NCBI GenBank assembly: GCA_002710725.1
Contig: PAKT01000028.1
Span: 1-49,065, forward strand
Length of the DNA stretch: 49,065 nt
Direction: 5' to 3'
Source of the DNA: Spongiibacteraceae bacterium
GTDB lineage: Bacteria > Pseudomonadota > Gammaproteobacteria > Pseudomonadales > Spongiibacteraceae
Below the pieces are notes generated by a model. That model did not search any database, was not told where the DNA came from, and worked only from the letters and a program-made list of their open reading frames with translations. Both the position numbers and the translations under genes were made by a program. This document shows positions 27,853 to 36,479 of this stretch, piece after piece. Position 1 is the first letter of the stretch. Each line of letters starts with the position of its first letter.

Positions 27853-28311
27853 TTAAACGATGGTGATCAGCGGCTGATCAAACTCAACCGGTTGCGCATT
27901 TTCGACCAGGATGGCCTCTACGACGCCGGACTTGTCGGCTTCGATCTGGTTCATCATTTTCATCGCTTCCACGATGCAGACCACATCGCCGGCCTTGACG
28001 TGCTGGCCGACCTGAACAAAGGCGGGTGACCCGGGCGAGGGAGCGCTGTAATAGGTGCCCACCATGGGGGATTTGATGACATGGCCATTTATTTTAGCGG
28101 GCTCTTCCTCGGCGGCGGGAGCTGCTGCGGCCGCTGGTGCCGGTGCTGGGGCGGGCGCCGGCTGCGGCATGGCGTAGCCCGGGTTGTAGGCCATCGGTGC
28201 GGCGGCGTTGCGGCTGATGCGCACCGATTCTTCACCTTCTTTTATCTCGATTTCATCGATGTTGGATTCTTCAAGCAGTTCGATCAATTTTTTAACTTTT
28301 CGTATGTCCAT
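27853..28311 (-). CDS. accB: Biotin carboxyl carrier protein AccB
   Basis: Carries biotin between the carboxylase and transcarboxylase parts of acetyl-CoA carboxylase. The 152 residues comprise a short N-terminal helical segment ([20 protein letters not shown]), a flexible Ala-Pro-rich linker (about 45-75) and the biotinyl domain with the modified lysine in [12 protein letters not shown]. The thumb region preceding it is present (KSPMVGTYY). It follows aroQ after 20 bases. Confidence 0.97.
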   Translation of the reverse strand: MDIRKVKKLIELLEESNIDEIEIKEGEESVRISRNAAAPMAYNPGYAMPQPAPAPAPAPAAAAAPAAEEEPAKINGHVIKSPMVGTYYSAPSPGSPAFVQVGQHVKAGDVVCIVEAMKMMNQIEADKSGVVEAILVENAQPVEFDQPLITIV

Positions 28312-28331
28312 GGGGCTCTCTGAAAGTAGTT

Positions 28332-28775
28332 TTAAGATTTATCAAGTTGTGCCAGTGCCGCGTCCAGCGCCGCCAGGTAGCCTTTCGGCCCCAGCCCGCA
28401 GATCACGCCAACGGCGATATCGGAAAAATAGGAGTGTTTGCGAAAGTCCTCGCGCGCGTGCACGTTGCTGAGGTGGACTTCTATAAATGGTATGCCGGTC
28501 GCCAGCAGGGCATCGCGCAGGGCAATGCTGGTGTGGGTGAAGGCGGCCGGATTGAATAAGATGAAATTGATGCCTTCCTGCTTGGCATCGTGAATGCGTT
28601 CAATCAATTCGTATTCCGCATTGCTTTGCAGGGTTTGCAGATGATGGCCGGCATCGGTGGCGGCATCGACCAGCAGCTGGTTGATGTCAGCCAGCGTCGC
28701 GGAGCCGTAAACACCGGGCTCGCGGGTGCCCAAAAGGTTGAGATTGGGGCCGTGCAGTACGAGTATGGATGCCAT
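28332..28775 (-). CDS. aroQ: Type II 3-dehydroquinate dehydratase AroQ
   Basis: Dehydrates 3-dehydroquinate in the shikimate pathway. The 147-residue length is exact for the type II enzyme. [16 protein letters not shown] holds the catalytic Tyr loop; [16 protein letters not shown] and [19 protein letters not shown] follow. The ATG at 28775 is chosen because it begins [11 protein letters not shown]; the frame is open 34 codons upstream through the promoter region. aroQ-accB-accC is a common gammaproteobacterial operon. Confidence 0.96.
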   Translation of the reverse strand: MASILVLHGPNLNLLGTREPGVYGSATLADINQLLVDAATDAGHHLQTLQSNAEYELIERIHDAKQEGINFILFNPAAFTHTSIALRDALLATGIPFIEVHLSNVHAREDFRKHSYFSDIAVGVICGLGPKGYLAALDAALAQLDKS

Positions 28776-28818
28776 CGTCTTTAAAAACAGTAGGTTAGCG
28801 AATTTTCTTTTGATTCTG

Positions 28819-28872
28819 CCTGAAACTTTCAGGTTCGTCCATGCGTTGGCGCTATTTTTCCACAAAATAGCG
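28819..28872. promoter_or_regulatory. Two perfect dyads upstream of aroQ-accBC
   Basis: CCTGAAACTTTCAGG (28819-28833) is a perfect palindrome around one base. CGCTATTTT (28850-28858) and AAAATAGCG (28864-28872) form a nine-base-pair stem around five bases. Both lie within 100 bases of the aroQ start in the intergenic region. They could be operators or leader hairpins; no regulator can be named. Confidence 0.5.
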
Positions 28873-28940
28873 ACCAATTTCCAGCGCGTTTTAAGAAGTT
28901 AATGTGAATTTCGACGTATTTAGTGTTGTCGGTGTTAACA

Positions 28941-30677
28941 CTAGGGCGTGGTTTTCAGCGGTTCCAGTGCGCGCAAAATAAGCGATTCGGTGAGAATCTG
29001 CGGCAGGATGCGGGCGCGTTCCTCTCCCGGAAGATAGAGAAGGTAGAGCGGAATGCCATTGCGCCCGTAGTCGGCGAGCAGGGCCGTTATACGCTCGTCG
29101 TAGCGGGTCCAGTCCGCCACCATATAGGCGACATCGTAGCGCTCAAAGGCCTGTTCCACCGCCGGCGTGTGCAGCGCCACCGCTTCGTTGACCTTGCAGG
29201 TAATGCACCAGTCGGCCGTCACATCGACCAGCACCGGGCGGCCCTCGGCACGAAGCGCATCCAGTGCGCTGCGGCTGTAGCTCAGTTGGCTGCTGTTGGC
29301 AGTGGGCGCCGTTTGGCCTGAAGTGACTGGTGGGCTGAAGACCAAGGCCAGCGCCGACAGCAGAAAAAACAGAGTGAAAAAGCGCGATAACCGGCTGTTA
29401 AGGCGCCAGCACCAGATGCTGAGAGCCAGCGCCAGCCAGGCGAGCAGGGTTGCTCCCATGCCATCGGCGCCCACCTGACGGCCGATTACCCAGCACAGCC
29501 AGATGGCCGTGGCCAGCAGCGGAAAGCTCAGCAGCTGTTTCAGGTGCTCCATCCAGGTGCCGGAGCGCGGCAGTGATTTGAGAGCCTGAGGGTAAAGGGT
29601 CAGCAGGTAAACGGGCAGGGCCATTCCCAGACCAAGAGCAGCAAAGACCAGCAGGGCGGTAGTCGCCGGCTGGGTGGCGGCAAAGCCGAGTGCCGTGCCC
29701 ATAAAGGGCGCGGTGCAGGGCGTGGCAACGATGGTGGCTAATACGCCAGTAAAGAAGCTGCCGGTGTAATCATTGCGTTGGCTGAGCTGCTGCCCCGGCA
29801 CCGCGCCTAGCAGGCGGATTTCAAACAGGCCCAGCAAATTCAGCGAAAGAACAAAAAACACACAGGACAGGAGGGCGACAAACCAGGGGGTTTGCAATTG
29901 AAAGCCCCAGCCAACGGCAGCGCCGGCGCTTTTCACCGCAATCAGAACGGCTGCAACAGCGAGAAAGCTGCTGATCACACCGGCACTGTATACGGCGCCG
30001 TGACGGGCGGCGGTGCCGGTGGGGCTCTGGGCAAAACTCAATACTTTGAGTCCCAGCACGGGAAAGACGCAGGGCATGAGGTTGAGAATGGCGCCGCCAG
30101 CCAGCGCGAAAATCAGCATCAACCAGATCGAGGGCGATGCTTTGGGCGGGCTATCAGTGCCGCCAGTGGCTGCCTGCCAGGCGGTTTCGTCAATCGCCTC
30201 GACAGAGGCTGAAGTGGAGTCGATTCGAAAGAACCAGTCGTGGGGTGGGTAGCACAAACCGGCGTCAGCACAGCCCTGGGCGGTCAGTTTCAGCAGAAAG
30301 TCCTGATGTTTTGGCGCTGCAACAGACGCATTGGCGAAGTTGTAATAAACCGGCGTTGCCCCAAAGTAGGGGTCATCTTTGATTTCTGCGGCGCCGTAAT
30401 TCAGCGTCAATGTGCCCTGTGCGCTTGCGGCCAGCCAGCGTGCGGCAAATTGTTTCTGGTAGAGGTAATAGGCCTCGGTAATCTGCCAGTTGACCTCAAT
30501 CTCACCCGCATCACTGAGGTTGACCAGCGGTTGATACGCCTCGGTTACCGGGAGGAATTGGCTTTGCTGCGGGGAAAAGGGGGAGGCATCTGAGGTGCTG
30601 CTGAAAGCGTCGCTCAGTGATTGCCCCGAACCCAGCATACCGAGCCACAGTAGGGTAAACTGTAAAAAATAGCGCAT
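28941..30677 (-). CDS. dsbD: Thiol:disulfide interchange protein DsbD
   Basis: Carries electrons from cytoplasmic thioredoxin across the inner membrane to periplasmic reductases such as DsbC and CcmG. From ATG 30677 the protein is 578 residues: signal peptide, periplasmic alpha domain with Cys136 and Cys142 (GCADAGLCYPP), eight-helix membrane domain with Cys203 (NLMPCVFP) and Cys321 (TPCTAPF), and thioredoxin-like gamma domain with Cys491-Cys494 (DWCITCK). All six functional cysteines are present. The open frame extends 150 codons upstream, but that stretch is the shadow of the divergent PCuAC gene. It lies downstream of nothing on its strand and is followed by aroQ, as in Pseudomonas. Confidence 0.95.
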   Translation of the reverse strand: MRYFLQFTLLWLGMLGSGQSLSDAFSSTSDASPFSPQQSQFLPVTEAYQPLVNLSDAGEIEVNWQITEAYYLYQKQFAARWLAASAQGTLTLNYGAAEIKDDPYFGATPVYYNFANASVAAPKHQDFLLKLTAQGCADAGLCYPPHDWFFRIDSTSASVEAIDETAWQAATGGTDSPPKASPSIWLMLIFALAGGAILNLMPCVFPVLGLKVLSFAQSPTGTAARHGAVYSAGVISSFLAVAAVLIAVKSAGAAVGWGFQLQTPWFVALLSCVFFVLSLNLLGLFEIRLLGAVPGQQLSQRNDYTGSFFTGVLATIVATPCTAPFMGTALGFAATQPATTALLVFAALGLGMALPVYLLTLYPQALKSLPRSGTWMEHLKQLLSFPLLATAIWLCWVIGRQVGADGMGATLLAWLALALSIWCWRLNSRLSRFFTLFFLLSALALVFSPPVTSGQTAPTANSSQLSYSRSALDALRAEGRPVLVDVTADWCITCKVNEAVALHTPAVEQAFERYDVAYMVADWTRYDERITALLADYGRNGIPLYLLYLPGEERARILPQILTESLILRALEPLKTTP

Positions 30678-30821
30678 ATTTCGTTGTCGAAAATGGTTAG
30701 AATTCCGGGCTCGCCAGCTATTGCGAGGTTTTGGCCGCTGCGTCAGGGGCGGCCTCATTGTACTGGATATTGCGCGACAAGTTGTATTCGCAGCTGCTAC
30801 AGAAAATTGCAGGAGTCTTTT

Positions 30822-31271
30822 GTGGTGAAACATCTCGCAGCAGCGATGCTGTTGTTGGTTGCTTGTGTTAGACCGCTGGCGGCGCTTGAGTTCAATCAAG
30901 GCTTTGTCCGCGGGCTGCCGCCCACCCAGACCACGACAGCCGCCTTCTTTACCGTCAGGAACAGTCAACAGGAGAGCTGGGTGCTGAACCGTGTGATCAG
31001 CCCGGCAGCAAGCCGCGTGGAAATACACGAACATGTGAATAGCGGTGATACCCTGCAAATGCGCCAGCGGGAATCTCTGACCATTCCAGCGGGCGAAGAG
31101 GTGGTGTTTGAACCCGGCGGCCTGCATTTGATGTTAATGGGTTTGACCGCGCCGCTGCGTGAGGGTGACAGCGTCAGACTGGAGTTTCACAGCGAGACCG
31201 GGGCCGTGGCTGAAGCGGTATTTCCTGTGATCAGTGTTATTAATGAACATCATCACCACCGTCATCATTAG
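30822..31271 (+). CDS. PCu(A)C-type periplasmic copper chaperone
   Basis: Periplasmic copper carrier of the DUF461/PCuAC family, which delivers Cu(I) to cytochrome oxidase in other bacteria. The start is GTG 30822 (or GTG 30825), 6-9 bases after AGGAG, giving about 149 residues with a signal sequence; LVAC could be a lipobox, so membrane anchoring is possible. The family metal motif is complete: His in IHEH, ten residues to Met (LQM), 21 residues to HLM. The C-terminus is an unusual His-rich tail (NEHHHHRHH) that may hold extra metal. It diverges from dsbD, and both act on periplasmic thiols or copper. Confidence 0.87.
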   Translation: MVKHLAAAMLLLVACVRPLAALEFNQGFVRGLPPTQTTTAAFFTVRNSQQESWVLNRVISPAASRVEIHEHVNSGDTLQMRQRESLTIPAGEEVVFEPGGLHLMLMGLTAPLREGDSVRLEFHSETGAVAEAVFPVISVINEHHHHRHH

Positions 31272-31319
31272 CGAAGACGCAATCGACATCGCTATTAATA
31301 AAGACAAAGGAGAACAGGC

Positions 31320-32351
31320 ATGGCAGCTGGCTGGTTGAAGGAGCGCTGGCAAATTCTGCGCGAAGTCACCGAAGACTGGATTGGCGGCAAAGGCTCGTTC
31401 AAGTGGGCGGCGGTGGCGTTCTGCGCCTATCTGTTGCTGGTCTTCATTCTGGGGATTTACTGGAGCCGTGAACCGCAGGAAATTGCGGTCGAACAGCCAG
31501 GCAGTGGCCCGGTAGTGGTTGGCACGGCGACAACCAATATGCTGATTGCTGTCAGTGAAACCCTGCTGGATAAACCCGGCGGTTTTCTCACCAATGATAT
31601 TACTCCGCCGGGGCTGTTTCTGGACAATATGCCCGCCTGGGAATACGGGGTACTGATTCAGGTGCGCGATCTCACCCGCGCCCTGCGCGAGAGTTTCAGC
31701 CGCAGTCAGTCCCAGTCGACCGAAGATGCGGCGCTGGCCAAAGCCGAGCCGCGATTTAATTTCTCCAACAACAGCTGGGCGGTGCCCGCGTCTGAGTCTG
31801 AATACCGCGACGGGATCAAATACCTCAAGGAATACCGCGATCGTCTGGCCAACGTGGATGATCCGCAGGCGCAGTTTTACGCCCGTGCCGACAATCTGCG
31901 TTACTGGCTGGCCAGTGTGGAGTCCCGCTTGGGCAGCCTGTCCCAGCGTCTCAGTGCCAGTGTTGGGCAGAGCCGTCTGAATACGGATCTGGCCAACGAT
32001 GTGGCTGCGCGGCAGTCGACGGCGGCGCCGGACGAAATGATGGTCAAAACCCCGTGGCTGCTGATAGATGATATTTTTTACGAGTCGCGCGGTGGAGCCT
32101 GGGCTCTGATTCATTTTCTGCGCGCAGTCGAGCACGATTTTGCCGACGTGCTGGCCAACAAAAATGCACAGGTCAGTCTGCGCCAGATCATTCGCGAACT
32201 GGAGCAAACCCAGCAACCCATCTTCAGCCCGATGGTGTTGAACGGCAGTGGCTTTGGCCTGCTGGCGAACCATTCACTGGTGATGGCGTCTTATATATCG
32301 CGCGCCAATGCCGCCATTATCGATCTTCGTGAACTGCTCTCTAAAGGATAA
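31320..32351 (+). CDS. DUF2333 family inner-membrane protein
   Basis: A 343-residue protein with one N-terminal membrane helix (WAAVAFCAYLLLVFILGIYW at about 29-48) and a long periplasmic region, matching the DUF2333 family found in Pseudomonas and relatives. Segments such as FLTNDITPPGLFLDNMPAWE and KTPWLLIDDIFYESRGG are family hallmarks as I recall them. Function is unknown. The ATG follows AAGGAG. It is 49 bases after the copper chaperone and three bases before the YajG-like lipoprotein, suggesting a three-gene envelope operon. Confidence 0.82.
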   Translation: MAAGWLKERWQILREVTEDWIGGKGSFKWAAVAFCAYLLLVFILGIYWSREPQEIAVEQPGSGPVVVGTATTNMLIAVSETLLDKPGGFLTNDITPPGLFLDNMPAWEYGVLIQVRDLTRALRESFSRSQSQSTEDAALAKAEPRFNFSNNSWAVPASESEYRDGIKYLKEYRDRLANVDDPQAQFYARADNLRYWLASVESRLGSLSQRLSASVGQSRLNTDLANDVAARQSTAAPDEMMVKTPWLLIDDIFYESRGGAWALIHFLRAVEHDFADVLANKNAQVSLRQIIRELEQTQQPIFSPMVLNGSGFGLLANHSLVMASYISRANAAIIDLRELLSKG

Positions 32352-32354
32352 ACT

Positions 32355-32927
32355 ATGCGTGTTCAAGCTATTCTGACTGTGTGTATGGCTCTTCTGCTGG
32401 GCGCCTGTGCGCTCAGCCCGCAACAGGTCACCATCAACCCGACCCTGGAGTCCGGCAAGAGCAATATCGGTGAGGGGCGCACCTTGTCGGTGGAGGTTGT
32501 GGATGCGCGTGAGCAGCCGGCGATTGGTTCGCGCGGTGGCATGTACAAGGACACCAGCCTGATAACGCCCGCCAATGATCTTGCTGACGCGATTCGCGAT
32601 GCCTCAGCGCGCAAGTTCCGGGAGATGGGCTTTGTGGTGCAGGCGGCAAAAGGCGCCAGTGCCGACATCACTATTTTTGTCGACGAATTAAGCTATCGCG
32701 ATCCTGATTCGAGCGTAGGCTTTGAAGTTGAACTGGAAAGCATTTTGCGCGTGGTGGCCAAGCAGAACGGCGATACCTATACCGGCCGCTATCAGGTGAA
32801 GAACAAGAAAACCTATGCGACGGTGCCGGGGCGTGACCGCAACGAGGAAATGATCAACGAGACCCTGTCCGGCGCGCTGCAGCGTTTGTTTAATGACCCG
32901 AAGTTGCTTGCTTTTACCTTAAGGTAG
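32355..32927 (+). CDS. YajG-like outer-membrane lipoprotein
   Basis: A 190-residue predicted lipoprotein: signal sequence with lipobox LLGAC and lipid-bearing Cys18, followed by APS rather than Asp at +2 (residues A-L-S), consistent with outer-membrane sorting. The mature part resembles the YajG family (QQVTINPTLE, VEVVDARE, DELSYRDPDSS). YajG function is not known; in enterobacteria it neighbours ampG. Here it is the last gene of the PCuAC-DUF2333 group. A six-base-pair hairpin (32931-32945) without T tract follows the stop. Confidence 0.83.
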   Translation: MRVQAILTVCMALLLGACALSPQQVTINPTLESGKSNIGEGRTLSVEVVDAREQPAIGSRGGMYKDTSLITPANDLADAIRDASARKFREMGFVVQAAKGASADITIFVDELSYRDPDSSVGFEVELESILRVVAKQNGDTYTGRYQVKNKKTYATVPGRDRNEEMINETLSGALQRLFNDPKLLAFTLR

Positions 32928-32974
32928 AAAGGAACTGTTAGTTCCATCAAACCCAGGGCTTGCTTCTGTGAGTG

Positions 32975-33007
32975 CCCTCTCCCAGGGGGAGAGGGTTAGG
33001 GTGAGGG
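32975..33007. repeat. CCCTCTCCC/GGGAGAGGG intergenic hairpin element
   Basis: CCCTCTCCC (32975-32983) and GGGAGAGGG (32987-32995) pair perfectly on a three-base loop, followed by TTAGGGTGAGGG. This sequence type recurs in intergenic regions of many proteobacterial genomes. It lies between the convergent yajG-like and PfkB kinase genes and may serve as transcription end or mRNA stabiliser. Confidence 0.75.
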
Positions 33008-33008
33008 A

Positions 33009-34001
33009 CTAAAGACTGGCCAACAACTCCCCATGCTTCGCCGCAGGCAAGCGCGGCCCGTAATGGCTGACGACCTCGGCGGCTGAGACGCTTGCCAGTC
33101 GACCGGCTTCGGCGAAGCTTTTACCGCTGGTAATGGCATACAGGAACGCGCCGGCAAACATATCGCCCGCGCCGTTGGTATCCACGGCCTTGATCTGACG
33201 CGGCGCGACCTCAATCAATTCGCTGCCATCAAAAACCAGCGCGCCTTTGGCCCCAAGGGTAATGGCGAAGGTTTTGGCGACCTGCTTCAGTGCCGCAATG
33301 GCCTCGTCGAGGCTGCGAGTCTGGGCCCAGCCCAGTGCTTCTTCTTCATTGCAGAACACCATGTCGACGCCCTGGCCCAGCATTTCCTGCAAGCCGTCGC
33401 GGAAAAACTCGACCATGCCGGGGTCGGAAAAGCTCAAGGCGGTTTTGACGCCATGTTGCTCGGCTACTTCACGGGCTCGGATGGCGGCGGCGCGGCCAGT
33501 CGGTGAAGTCACGAGATAGCCTTCCATGTACAGGTACTCGGCGTCCGCCAGCGCGGTTTCGTTCAGTTCCGCCGTCGACAGGGTTTCACTGATGCCAAGA
33601 TAGGTGTTCATGCTGCGCTCGGCGTCGGGGGTGATCATCACCAGGCAGGTGCCCGTCAGACCTTCGGCACTTTTCTGGCTGTAGTCTGCGTCGACACCTG
33701 CCGCGCGCAAATCGTTCATGTAGAATTCGCCCAGCGCATCGTCTGCCACCTTGCAGGAATAGAAGGTGCTGGCGCCGAAGTAGCTCGCGGCAATGAGGGA
33801 GTTGCAAGCGGACCCGCCGCTGGCCTGTTTGGAGTGGACCAGGTGGCCCTCGAGATTTTGCATGATCTCTTCCTGGCGGCTGCGATCAACCAGCGTCATC
33901 AGGCCCTTGTCTATGCCCATGTTGGCCAGATCGTCGTCAGTGACATCGATTTCGGTATCGACCAGCGCCGCGCCGAGGCCGTAGATGTGGTATTTACTCA
34001 T
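33009..34001 (-). CDS. PfkB-family carbohydrate/nucleoside kinase (adenosine kinase-like)
   Basis: A 330-residue ribokinase-fold kinase. Both PfkB signatures are visible: GGSACNSLIAASYFGA near residue 62-77 and DTNGAGDMFAGAFLY near 275, the latter holding the catalytic Asp and anion hole. The N-terminus (YGLGAALVDTEI) and the overall layout resemble bacterial adenosine kinase-like members, but substrate cannot be fixed from sequence. It is a single gene divergent from mrcB, with a minus-strand promoter candidate at 34035-34062. Confidence 0.85.
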   Translation of the reverse strand: MSKYHIYGLGAALVDTEIDVTDDDLANMGIDKGLMTLVDRSRQEEIMQNLEGHLVHSKQASGGSACNSLIAASYFGASTFYSCKVADDALGEFYMNDLRAAGVDADYSQKSAEGLTGTCLVMITPDAERSMNTYLGISETLSTAELNETALADAEYLYMEGYLVTSPTGRAAAIRAREVAEQHGVKTALSFSDPGMVEFFRDGLQEMLGQGVDMVFCNEEEALGWAQTRSLDEAIAALKQVAKTFAITLGAKGALVFDGSELIEVAPRQIKAVDTNGAGDMFAGAFLYAITSGKSFAEAGRLASVSAAEVVSHYGPRLPAAKHGELLASL

Positions 34002-34028
34002 GATGGTTCCGCTGTTCGTGAAAAGTGA

Positions 34029-34128
34029 CGCCGCATTATCCGGTTTGAGTACGATTTTGCAAAGGTAAGCGGATAAAGGTGGTCAGACGTGCGGTAGAGT
34101 TTGCGTGTTTTCCCTGGATAATGCGGCG
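34029..34128. promoter_or_regulatory. Divergent promoter region with 13-bp inverted repeat
   Basis: CGCCGCATTATCC (34029-34041) and its exact reverse complement GGATAATGCGGCG (34116-34128) flank 74 bases between the PfkB kinase and mrcB. Each arm contains a GATAAT that could be a -10 element pointing outward. On the minus strand TTGCAA (34062-34057) lies 16 bases from it and makes a plausible -35; the plus-strand -35 is weak. Confidence 0.55.
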
Positions 34129-34181
34129 AATGGCAGCACCATCTCGCTACGATCAGCAATAGAGCCTGTTAGACTACATCG

Positions 34182-36479
34182 ATGCCTAAAAAGAAAACTT
34201 CAGCCCGCAAACGCCACCCCAGACGTTTTTTCCGCTTCCAGACGCTGTTCAAGCTCTTTGTGGTGTTTTGTGTAGTGGGCTTTGCTTTTATTGTTTACTG
34301 CGATATTCAGGTTCGCTCGGCCTTCAGTGACATTCGCTGGCAGCAGCCCGCCAAGGTGTACGCGCGGCCGCTGATACTGGCGCCCGGGGTTCCGCTGGGG
34401 CCGCAGGATCTGGAATACGAATTGGGGCTGCTGGGTTACCAGAGCGACTCCCGGCTGCGCTACCCGGGCAGCTTTTACCGGCAGCAATCCACCTTTGCGC
34501 TGCACTATCGCGACTTTGCCTTTCCGGATCAGCAGCGTCAGGCCGAGCGGGTGCTGGTTCACTTTACCGGTAACACAGTTCGGCGGGTGGAATCGATGAG
34601 CGGCGCCCCGCTCGAAGAGGTGGTGCTTGAACCCACCGTAATCGGCGGCATTTACCCCAATGTGCGCGAAGACCGCCTGCTGGTGCGATTGGAAGATGCC
34701 CCGCGCATGCTGGTAGAAGTCTTGCTGCAGGTTGAGGACAAGCAGTTCTACCAGCATTTTGGCGTGTCCCCGCGTGGGATAGCCCGGGCCATGCTCGCCA
34801 ACCTCAAGGCCGGCCGCACCGTGCAGGGCGGCAGTACCATCACCCAGCAGCTGGTGAAGAATGTGCTGCTCACCCGCGAGCGCAGCCTTTGGCGCAAGTT
34901 TCAGGAAATGGTGATGGCGATCCTGCTGGAGGTTCACTACAGCAAGGACGAAATTCTCGAGGCCTATATCAATCAGGTATATCTCGGGCAGGAGGGGTCC
35001 CGGGCCATACACGGTTTTGCGCTTGCTGCCCGTCACTATTTCAACAAACCCCTAGAGGAACTGAGCCTGCCCCAGATCGCCATGCTGGTAGGCATGGTCA
35101 AAGGGCCATCTTACTACGATCCCTGGCGCCGAGAAGACCGGACCCGCGAGCGCCGCAATCTGGTGCTGTCGGAGCTGGCGGAAGAGGGCTGGTTGTCTGC
35201 GGATCAGCTGGCCGCTTTTCAGCGTCAGTCGCTGCAGCTTGCCAAAAGCAGTGCACTGGAGGGGGTCTTCCCCGCCTATGTGGATCTGGTGCGGCGACAA
35301 TTGCGCCGGGATTATCGCAATGCAGATCTCGCCAATGAAGGTCTGCGAATTTTTACGCCCTTTGATCCGCTGGTGCAGCGCCACGCCGAGCGGGCGCTGA
35401 CTGCGACTTTAGAGCAGCTGGGCGCCCAGCAGGCTGAGTTGCAGGGCGCGATGACGGTCACCTCGGTGGACAATGCGGATGTGGTGGCGGTTGTAGGGGG
35501 GCGCCGGCCGCGCTTTGCCGGCTTTAATCGCGCGCTTGATGCACTCAGGCCGATTGGTTCGCTGATCAAGCCGGCGATCTATCTGACGGCGCTGCAGCAA
35601 CCTCAAAACTATACGCTGGCGACCTTTGTCGACGATAACCCCATTGCGGTCAAAAACCCCGATGGCAGCCTGTGGACGCCGAGCAATTACGACAATGAAG
35701 TGCACGGCCGGGTGATGCTGCACGAGGCACTGTCCAAATCCTACAATCTGGCGGCAGCCCGGCTAGGGCTTGAGCTGGGTGTGAGCAATGTGATTTACAC
35801 GCTCAAAAAGCTGGGAGTGCAGAGGCCCCTACCCGAAGTGCCAGCCCTGCTGCTGGGCGCGGCGGAATTATCACCCATTGAAGTCCACGCCATGTATCAG
35901 ACCCTGGCTGCCAACGGTCGCCTGCAATCACTGCGCGCGATCTATGCGGTCACCGACAGTCAGGGGCGTCTGCTGGCGCGCTATCCGCAGAAGCCTCGTC
36001 AGTCTGTCGATGAGGAAGCGGTTCATCTGCTGCAATACGCGATGATTGAGACGGTTCGGGAGGGAACAGGCCGGGCGGTTTATCAAACTTTGCCGGCGGA
36101 CTACCGGGTGGCTGGCAAGACCGGAACCAGCAACGATTTTCGCGACTCCTGGTTTTCCGGCTTTGCTGGCGACTACGCCGCAACCGTGTGGCTTGGCAAC
36201 GACGATAATTCGCCGACAAACCTGACCGGTTCCAGCGGCGCCCTGAAGGCCTGGCGCCAGTTTATCGCGGAGGCCAGCCGTCAGCAGATGCCTTTTCAGC
36301 CACTTGAGGGGGTAAGCTATCGCTGGATAGATCCGGAAAACGGGCGCGGCAGTCACGCCTGGTGTGAAGGTGCCCGGCAGATGCCCTTTATCGGCGGCAG
36401 CTGGCCTACCCAGGAATCGCCGCGCTGTGTACGCACTCTGCCCAATATTTTTCAGTGGTTCCGCAATGTCTTCGAATAG
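34182..36479 (+). CDS. mrcB: Bifunctional penicillin-binding protein 1b
   Basis: Polymerises glycan strands and cross-links peptides in peptidoglycan synthesis. The 765 residues have a basic cytoplasmic tail, one membrane helix (about 24-42), the UB2H-like domain (about 60-145, the LpoB contact region in E. coli), glycosyltransferase motifs EDKQFYQHFGVSPRGI and GGSTITQQLVKN, then the transpeptidase with the SxxK serine in PIGSLIKPAIYL, SYN and KTGTSNDFRDSWF. The E. coli-type architecture supports PBP1b rather than PBP1a. No strong ribosome site precedes the ATG. It overlaps the Nudix gene by 14 bases. Confidence 0.95.
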   Translation: MPKKKTSARKRHPRRFFRFQTLFKLFVVFCVVGFAFIVYCDIQVRSAFSDIRWQQPAKVYARPLILAPGVPLGPQDLEYELGLLGYQSDSRLRYPGSFYRQQSTFALHYRDFAFPDQQRQAERVLVHFTGNTVRRVESMSGAPLEEVVLEPTVIGGIYPNVREDRLLVRLEDAPRMLVEVLLQVEDKQFYQHFGVSPRGIARAMLANLKAGRTVQGGSTITQQLVKNVLLTRERSLWRKFQEMVMAILLEVHYSKDEILEAYINQVYLGQEGSRAIHGFALAARHYFNKPLEELSLPQIAMLVGMVKGPSYYDPWRREDRTRERRNLVLSELAEEGWLSADQLAAFQRQSLQLAKSSALEGVFPAYVDLVRRQLRRDYRNADLANEGLRIFTPFDPLVQRHAERALTATLEQLGAQQAELQGAMTVTSVDNADVVAVVGGRRPRFAGFNRALDALRPIGSLIKPAIYLTALQQPQNYTLATFVDDNPIAVKNPDGSLWTPSNYDNEVHGRVMLHEALSKSYNLAAARLGLELGVSNVIYTLKKLGVQRPLPEVPALLLGAAELSPIEVHAMYQTLAANGRLQSLRAIYAVTDSQGRLLARYPQKPRQSVDEEAVHLLQYAMIETVREGTGRAVYQTLPADYRVAGKTGTSNDFRDSWFSGFAGDYAATVWLGNDDNSPTNLTGSSGALKAWRQFIAEASRQQMPFQPLEGVSYRWIDPENGRGSHAWCEGARQMPFIGGSWPTQESPRCVRTLPNIFQWFRNVFE

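Noticed and set aside
30678-31127. N-terminal extension of the dsbD frame
   Set aside because: Overlaps the divergent copper chaperone gene; the signal peptide of DsbD begins at 30677.
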